A stretch of DNA of 10,807 nucleotides, from contig CALCGO010000329.1 of the NCBI GenBank assembly GCA_937901055.1, positions 1 through 10,807 of the forward strand, in the 5' to 3' direction. Position 1 is the stretch's first letter, and every line of letters begins with the position of its first letter. The notes under the pieces are model-generated. The model was not told the origin of the DNA. It saw only the letters and a list, made by a program, of their open reading frames with translations, and searched no databases. Position numbers and translations under genes: made by a program. Source of the stretch: an uncultured Rhodobacterales bacterium (GTDB lineage Bacteria; Pseudomonadota; Alphaproteobacteria; Rhodobacterales; Rhodobacteraceae). Positions 6,168 through 10,807 of the stretch are shown piece by piece.

Positions 6168-6223
6168 AAAAAATGTACGTGGTGCAACGATGGCATCGCG
6201 CAACCACTTTAGAGGACAGCGGT

Positions 6224-7642
6224 ATGGATAAACTAAACTTCTACATTAACGGAGAGTGGGTAAAACCATCTGAGACCAAAACGTTGGATGTGATTAATCC
6301 GGCGACAGAGAGCGCAGTAGCAACAATTTCATTGGGCTCCTTGGCAGATGTGAATTTGGCGGTCAGTTCAGCTAGAACTGCATTTGAATCATATTCACAA
6401 ACTCCGGTGAGCCAACGCATAGAATTGCTTACGTCGATCAGAGAGGTATATGAGCGACGGGTCGACGATGTCGCTGATGCTATTCAAACTGAGATGGGGG
6501 CGCCAACAAGTTTGGCAAAAGGTGCGCAATCAATGGTTGGCCTTGCCCATCTAAGCGCAGCGATAAGAGCCCTCGGCAAGCATGAATTCGAGTATCAACA
6601 TGATCAGTTCATAATCAGACATGAACCAATCGGTGTATGCGGCCTCATCACCCCATGGAACTGGCCCGTGAACCAAGTGTTTGCGAAACTTGCACCATGC
6701 ATTGCAGCAGGGTGTACAGCGATTTTGAAACCGTCCGAGATTGCGCCACTTTCAGCGATGGTCATAGCTGAGATTTTTCACGAGGCAGGTGTGCCAGCCG
6801 GTGTCTTCAATTTGGTGAATGGTATGGGGCCCGTCGTGGGTGAAGCCATGTCTTCTCATCCGGGAATTGATATGATGTCCTTTACGGGGTCAACACGCGG
6901 TGGTGTGGCTGTGGCCAAAGCTTCTGCTGATGGTGTCAAGCGGGTCAGTCAGGAGTTGGGCGGCAAATCTGCGAACATTATTCTGGACGATAGCCATTTT
7001 GAAAAATCAGTTATGACTGGTGTGGATTTTTGCATGGGGAACACTGGCCAGTCATGCAATGCACCAACACGAATGCTTGTTCCGGCACATCGTAAAGCCG
7101 AAGCGTTTTCTATAGCAACGAAGCGAGCCGAAGAAACCGTTGCCGGCGATCCAAAAGCCGATGGTACGAATATTGGACCCCTTGTGAGTGATGTTCAATT
7201 CGCAAAAGTTCAGGACCTCATTGAAAAAGGAATAAGTGAGGGCGCAACTCTCCTGGCTGGTGGAACAGGCAAACCAGCGGACCTCGATACAGGTTACTAT
7301 GTGAAGCCTACAGTTTTTGGCGATGTGACAAACAACATGACCATAGCAAGAGAGGAAATCTTTGGCCCTGTGCTGTCGATAATTGCCTACGAGGGCATCG
7401 ATGAAGCGGTATCCATCGCAAATGATACAGAATACGGACTTGCCGCTTATGTCGCGGGCGAGAACAAGGAAGAATTGACCGCTATTGCCAGAAGGCTGCG
7501 CGCTGGCCAGGTCCATATTAACTACGGAACTGGGGGGGCGGATGCGCCATTTGGTGGTTACAAAAAATCCGGCAATGGACGAGAAAAAGCGGAATGGGGA
7601 TTGGAGGAATTTCTGGAAGTTAAGGCGATTATGGGCGGTTAG
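6224..7642 (+). CDS. NAD(P)+-dependent aldehyde dehydrogenase (non-acylating)
   Basis: The 472-residue protein has full family length and all catalytic residues: PWN Asn146, KPSE Lys169, FTGS (220-223), general base Glu244 in QELGGKS, nucleophile Cys278 in GQSCNAPTR, and EEIFGP (377-382) with Glu378. The spacing between Glu244 and Cys278 is that of classic ALDHs. Glu244 implies hydrolytic oxidation of the aldehyde to a free acid, rather than the CoA-acylating reaction of PduP. The start is ATG 6224, because AGAGGA (6211-6216) precedes it by 7 nt; the frame is open further upstream to 6041 but that part overlaps the truncated gene copy. Position before the B12 dehydratase suggests it oxidises the aldehyde that enzyme produces. 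Its GC is visibly lower (about 45-52% in sampled lines) than the dehydratase (about 67% in a sampled line), so it has a different recent history. Confidence 0.93.
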   Translation: MDKLNFYINGEWVKPSETKTLDVINPATESAVATISLGSLADVNLAVSSARTAFESYSQTPVSQRIELLTSIREVYERRVDDVADAIQTEMGAPTSLAKGAQSMVGLAHLSAAIRALGKHEFEYQHDQFIIRHEPIGVCGLITPWNWPVNQVFAKLAPCIAAGCTAILKPSEIAPLSAMVIAEIFHEAGVPAGVFNLVNGMGPVVGEAMSSHPGIDMMSFTGSTRGGVAVAKASADGVKRVSQELGGKSANIILDDSHFEKSVMTGVDFCMGNTGQSCNAPTRMLVPAHRKAEAFSIATKRAEETVAGDPKADGTNIGPLVSDVQFAKVQDLIEKGISEGATLLAGGTGKPADLDTGYYVKPTVFGDVTNNMTIAREEIFGPVLSIIAYEGIDEAVSIANDTEYGLAAYVAGENKEELTAIARRLRAGQVHINYGTGGADAPFGGYKKSGNGREKAEWGLEEFLEVKAIMGG

Positions 7643-7696
7643 AGCAGGCCCACCGAAGGCTTTGTAGACAATAATACTCCAAGGGGGGCTGATGTT

Positions 7697-9970
7697 ATGA
7701 GCACAGGTTACGATGCTAATCGCTGGGCACGCGCGAACGATTGGGACGACCGTGCGCTGCGGCTGGATAAATTCGCGGTGGAAGATCCGGAAAACGGGTT
7801 CTCGGCCTTCAACGGCGCAGCCGATCCCAAGCCGGGTCTGAAGATCAGTGGCGGCAAAGTCGCGGCGATGGACGGCGTGGACGCTGAAGACTTCGATTTG
7901 ATCGATGCTTTCATCGCCACCTATCATATCGACCGGGAAATCGCCGAGGAGGCCATGGCGATCCCCTCGGAGCAACTGGCGCGGATGCTGGTGGACATGA
8001 ATGTGCCGCGCACCGAGCTCACGCGCCTTGCCCGGGGTCTGACACCTGCCAAACTGGCCGAGACCGTGGCGCAACTCAATGCGATGGAAATTGCCTTTGC
8101 CTATTCCAAGATGCGCGCGCGCCAGACCCCCGGAAATCAGGCCCATGTCACCAACGCCAAGGACGACCCTTTACAATTGGCCGCCGATGCCGCGATTGCC
8201 GTGGCCCTTGGGTTTGATGAGATTGAGACGACTATGCGCGTGGCCCGGAATTCATGGTCCAATGCGCTGGCATGTTGTGTCGGCTCAGTTGTGGGGCGTG
8301 CAGGGACGCTGTTTCAATGCTCCAGCGAGGAAGCCGAGGAGCTCGAGATCGGCATGGCCGGGTTCACCTCCTATGCCGAGACGGTTTCGGTCTACGGCAC
8401 CGAAAGTGCGTTCATCGATGGGGATGACACGCCCTGGTCCAAGGCGTGGCTGGCGGCAGCCTATGCCTCGCGCGGGATCAAGATGCGATGCACCTCCGGG
8501 GCCGCGGCAGAATTGCTGATGGGGTTCCATGAGGCGAAATCGCTGCTTTATCTCGAAGCCCGCTGCCTCTGCCTGCAACGCGGCATGGGATCGCAGGGCA
8601 CGCAAAACGGAGGGATCGACGGCGCGCCGCTGGCCGCGTCGATGCCCGGCGGCGTGCGCGAAATAATGGCCGAGACCCTGATCGCGGTCTGGCTCGATCT
8701 GGAATGTGCGTCGGGCAATGATGCACGCCATTCGGAATCGGATATGCGCGTGGCCGCCAAGGTGCTGCCCTACCTGATTGGCGGCTCTGATCTGATCTGT
8801 TCGGGCTTCGGCTCGATCCTGAAATATGACAACTCGTTCAATCCCTCGTCGTTCAATGGCGAAGAGCTTGAGGAATTTTTTGTCCTGCAACGCGACTTTG
8901 AGGCCGATGGCGGGCTGACCGCAGTTGAGGATGCCCGCGCGCTTGATCTGCGCCGCCGCGCCATCGATGCGCTTTCGCATGTGCTCAAGGATCTGGGGCT
9001 GGCCGAGGCGACGGAAGTGATGAAACGCTCGGTCGCCGTGGCCTCGGGGTCCAATGACACCGACACATTTGCGACCCGCGATGTGGGGCTGATCAGCGAT
9101 AAGATCGCCGGTGACGGTGTGAGCGTGCTGGATGTTATCCGCTCGCTGCATCGCGGTGGGTTTTTCGATGAGGCGGAAAACCTGCTCTTTCTGGTCAAGC
9201 TGCGGGTCTCGGGCGACTACCTGCAAACCTCCGCCGTGGTGCGCGACAACAAGGTGATCAGCGCGATCAATGACCCGAACGACTATACCGGCCCCGGCAC
9301 GGGCCATCGTCTGTCTGAGGCGCGCCGCAAGGAACTGGCCGCGATCCGCGATGTGCTGGACCGCGACGAGGTTCTGCGTGCCGAAGCCGTTCACGAGATG
9401 GGCGAGGCCAAGGCGATCCGCTATCAGACCATGGGTGCCGCCGACCCCGGAACTGATCCGTCCGAGATCGTTGTTGGCGTCAGCCCCGGCTTTGGCACCA
9501 AGATTTTCCGCACTCTGGCGGGCCATCGGCTGAGCGCGGTATTACGTGCCTTGCAGTTGGGCATTGAACGTGGCGGCGGCACTATGCGGCTGGTTCGGCT
9601 TTGGCATACCGCCGATACCTCCTTCCTTGGCCTGAGTGCTGCCCGGCTGTCGGGCTCAGGCGTTGGCATCGGCATCCAGTCCAAAGGCACAGCAGTCATT
9701 CACCACAAAGACCGCCTGCCGCATAACAATCTCGAGCTGTTCTCCAACGCGCCCATCACCACGCTTGAGCACTATGAAAACATGGGACTCAACGCGACGG
9801 TCTATGCCAGGGGCAAGCTGCCCGATCCCGTCGTCGTCCCCACCCGGGGCGAGGCTCTGGGCGCGCGGTTCCATGCTCGCGTGGCGCTGACCTATGCGAT
9901 CGAAACCGCCATGACCGAAGACGGTGCCACGCCCGAGGATCTGGCAATCACGTTTCTGGAGGACGGCTGA
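7697..9970 (+). CDS. pduCD: B12-dependent diol/glycerol dehydratase, fused large+medium subunits
   Basis: The 757-residue protein joins a PduC/DhaB1-like large subunit (about 1-560) to a PduD-like medium subunit (about 588-757) through a linker of about 25 residues. It uses adenosylcobalamin radical chemistry to turn a 1,2-diol into an aldehyde plus water. Residues equivalent to the Klebsiella active site are all present: Gln148 and His150 (QAH), Glu177, Glu212, Glu228 (YAET), Gln303 (QNG), Asp342 (ND) and Ser369 (CSG). The medium part has the B12-side motif RLSGSGVGIGIQSKGTAVIH (650-669) and NNLELF. Two pocket residues differ: Ser301 and Gln336 of the Klebsiella enzyme are Asp308 and Ala343. 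The amphipathic targeting extension found at the start of PduD is absent, since that domain is fused internally; hence it is probably cytosolic and not in a microcompartment. AAGGGGGG at 7681-7688 sets the start. It lies 54 bp after the aldehyde dehydrogenase gene. Confidence 0.93.
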   Translation: MSTGYDANRWARANDWDDRALRLDKFAVEDPENGFSAFNGAADPKPGLKISGGKVAAMDGVDAEDFDLIDAFIATYHIDREIAEEAMAIPSEQLARMLVDMNVPRTELTRLARGLTPAKLAETVAQLNAMEIAFAYSKMRARQTPGNQAHVTNAKDDPLQLAADAAIAVALGFDEIETTMRVARNSWSNALACCVGSVVGRAGTLFQCSSEEAEELEIGMAGFTSYAETVSVYGTESAFIDGDDTPWSKAWLAAAYASRGIKMRCTSGAAAELLMGFHEAKSLLYLEARCLCLQRGMGSQGTQNGGIDGAPLAASMPGGVREIMAETLIAVWLDLECASGNDARHSESDMRVAAKVLPYLIGGSDLICSGFGSILKYDNSFNPSSFNGEELEEFFVLQRDFEADGGLTAVEDARALDLRRRAIDALSHVLKDLGLAEATEVMKRSVAVASGSNDTDTFATRDVGLISDKIAGDGVSVLDVIRSLHRGGFFDEAENLLFLVKLRVSGDYLQTSAVVRDNKVISAINDPNDYTGPGTGHRLSEARRKELAAIRDVLDRDEVLRAEAVHEMGEAKAIRYQTMGAADPGTDPSEIVVGVSPGFGTKIFRTLAGHRLSAVLRALQLGIERGGGTMRLVRLWHTADTSFLGLSAARLSGSGVGIGIQSKGTAVIHHKDRLPHNNLELFSNAPITTLEHYENMGLNATVYARGKLPDPVVVPTRGEALGARFHARVALTYAIETAMTEDGATPEDLAITFLEDG

Positions 9971-10398
9971 TGGCTGACAAATCTCTCACTGCCAGCGACT
10001 ATCCGATTGCCGAAACTCAACCCGATGAGGTGATCGGAAATCGCGGCAAGCCCTTGTCGTCGTTGACGATGGAGGCGGTGCTGAATGGCGATGTCACCAT
10101 GGAAGACCTGCGAATCACACCTCGGGCCTTGGAACAGCAGGCCCAGATTTCCAAATCAGTGGGCCGCTCCACGCTTGCCGGAAACTTTGAGCGCGCAGCA
10201 GAGATGGCGCAGCTTCCACAGGACGAGGTCATGGCTGTCTACGAGCTGCTCCGCCCCGGACGGGCGGCCTCAAAAGATAGCCTTCTGGACGTGGCGCAAA
10301 GGTTGAGAGACGAACTGGATGCGCCCCTGCTGGCGGATTTTGTTGAAGAAGCCGCGCGTTTCTACGAAAAGCGAGGTCTTTTCCGAAAGCGATACTAA
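9970..10398 (+). CDS. pduE: B12-dependent diol/glycerol dehydratase, small subunit
   Basis: The 142-residue protein matches PduE/DhaB3: SDYPIAETQPDEV (9-21), LSSLTMEAVLNGDVTMEDLRITP (29-51), SVGRSTLAGNFERAAEM (63-79), VYELLRP (90-96) and a C-terminal FVEEAARFYEKRGLF. It starts directly before the DYP motif and lacks the N-terminal extension of about 30 residues that enterobacterial PduE carries for solubility and packaging. It should complete the (alpha-beta fusion)-gamma dehydratase complex. TGATG overlap with the fused subunit gene and a strong GGAGG (about 9958-9962) indicate coupled, stoichiometric translation. It is the last recognisable gene of the operon; no reactivase gene follows in the window. 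Confidence 0.93.
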   Translation: MADKSLTASDYPIAETQPDEVIGNRGKPLSSLTMEAVLNGDVTMEDLRITPRALEQQAQISKSVGRSTLAGNFERAAEMAQLPQDEVMAVYELLRPGRAASKDSLLDVAQRLRDELDAPLLADFVEEAARFYEKRGLFRKRY

Positions 10399-10728
10399 TC
10401 CTGCCCTTGTATCGACTGGAAGTACAAAGAACGTGACCCCCAAGTGAAATGTGGGTGTCCGGTCGGTTGGTTGGCGATGCGCGTCTGGTCCTCTACTGCA
10501 GAAAAGGAATGCTTCGAAAAGTTGGGGGCGAGTGCAAAAACAAACTTGCGAGTTATCCCGTCGAAGTCAATTTCGTGGTGGGGGTCCGGTTGCAGCCGTT
10601 CGAACGAGTGCAGCCCATGGTGGCTCCGTCCCGCCCGCGATTACTTAGACTGGCCGCGGCGAAAGGGCGATTTGAAGGTGTTGTCAGACAAACTTGACGT
10701 CCCATTGGTTGGTACCTAACTTTTATGA
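10399..10728. other. Stretch without a recognisable gene between the dehydratase operon and IS6
   Basis: Short frames in several directions overlap each other here and none shows a family motif or a good ribosome site. I see no cobalamin riboswitch, tRNA or reactivase fragment. A weak inverted repeat TTGTA/TACAA (about 10408-10428) follows pduE but has no T-run. GTGGGxGTCCGGT occurs at 10451-10463 and 10578-10590 with one mismatch. TTGACG (10694-10699), 17 bp, TAACTT (10717-10722) could be the transposase promoter. The terminal repeat of the IS6-type element should lie near the right end, but I could not define it. Confidence 0.5.
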
Positions 10729-10807
10729 ATGACATTAAAAAACCCATTTAAGTACTTCAAGACTTCACCTGAAATCATCCGATTGGCAGTGATGTATTAC
10801 ATACGTT
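10729..10807 (+). mobile_element. IS6-family transposase, N-terminal fragment cut by the window end
   Basis: ATG 10729 opens a frame that runs to the window edge and reads MTLKNPFKYFKTSPEIIRLA, then VMYYIR. This is the typical N terminus of IS6-type transposases from alphaproteobacteria (F+YF+TSPE-I+LAVM-Y+RFPLSLR). Only 26 codons are visible, so integrity, the DDE residues and the terminal repeats cannot be judged. With the IS5 remnant at 1-125, it shows that the gene cluster is bracketed by insertion sequences. Confidence 0.8.

Noticed and set aside
6041..6223. Upstream extension of the aldehyde dehydrogenase by 61 residues
   Set aside because: The extension overlaps the truncated gene copy in another frame and precedes the normal ALDH N terminus; AGAGGA before ATG 6224 fits the family start.
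7643..7696. Possible cobalamin riboswitch before the B12-dependent dehydratase
   Set aside because: The gap is only 54 bp and holds no B12-box-like sequence or room for the fold; none was seen upstream of ALDH either.
7052..8146. 364-codon minus-strand open frame across the end of ALDH and the start of the dehydratase gene
   Set aside because: It is opposite two well-supported genes with catalytic motifs; its composition and lack of motifs fit a shadow frame.
8285..9526. 413-codon minus-strand open frame
   Set aside because: It is antisense to the dehydratase large subunit, where every catalytic residue is conserved on the plus strand; no family motif on the minus strand.
10444..10719. 91-codon and overlapping open frames after pduE
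   Set aside because: Three frames on one strand and one on the other overlap; none has a family motif or convincing ribosome site, so no gene is called.
1..10807. CRISPR array, tRNA or rRNA genes
   Set aside because: No regularly spaced direct repeats, no tRNA cloverleaf and no rRNA-like sequence were seen on either strand.

Overview
The window looks like an accessory catabolic island from an alphaproteobacterium. A Rhodobacterales/Roseobacter-type host is the best guess, based on the flavour of the proteins, moderately high GC and the family mix; no taxonomic marker is present. Insertion-sequence fragments lie at both ends: a dead IS5-type transposase remnant at 1-125 and the first codons of an IS6-type transposase at 10729-10807.

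Left half (minus strand, about 4740 down to 316): a tight four-gene operon. A 583-residue protein of unknown function comes first. It is followed, through an ATGA overlap, by an unrecognised 243-residue protein. A 7-nt ATGCTAA overlap then leads into an M19 (renal dipeptidase-like) protein, and 135 bp further on there is a PanB (ketopantoate hydroxymethyltransferase)-like protein. Both recognisable enzymes have lost a large part of the metal site that defines their family, so the operon probably does not make pantothenate or cleave ordinary dipeptides.

Middle (4742-6223): a divergently transcribed IclR-family regulator (4895-5632). It is bracketed by a diverged inverted duplication of about 300 bp. 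Each arm holds the same core promoter (TTGATT-N16-TAGTAT), palindromic sequence just downstream, and the first 65-80 codons of the unknown 583-residue gene. Arm A is the live gene start. Arm B is a truncated copy that now sits in front of the rightward operon. Between iclR and arm B is a hairpin-rich segment resembling an interspersed repeat.

Right half (plus strand, 6224-10398): a non-acylating aldehyde dehydrogenase, then a coenzyme-B12-dependent diol/glycerol dehydratase made of a fused large+medium subunit and a separate small subunit. All main catalytic residues are kept, but two substrate-pocket residues differ from the propanediol enzyme, and there are no microcompartment-targeting extensions. 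No reactivating factor is encoded in the window. The operon is followed by 330 bp without a recognisable gene and then the IS6-type element.

Working model (inference): IclR controls both operons through the two copies of one promoter/operator. The right operon dehydrates a diol to an aldehyde and oxidises it to a carboxylic acid. The left operon, with two enzyme scaffolds lacking normal metal sites and two unknown proteins, acts on a connected substrate. I cannot name the substrate.
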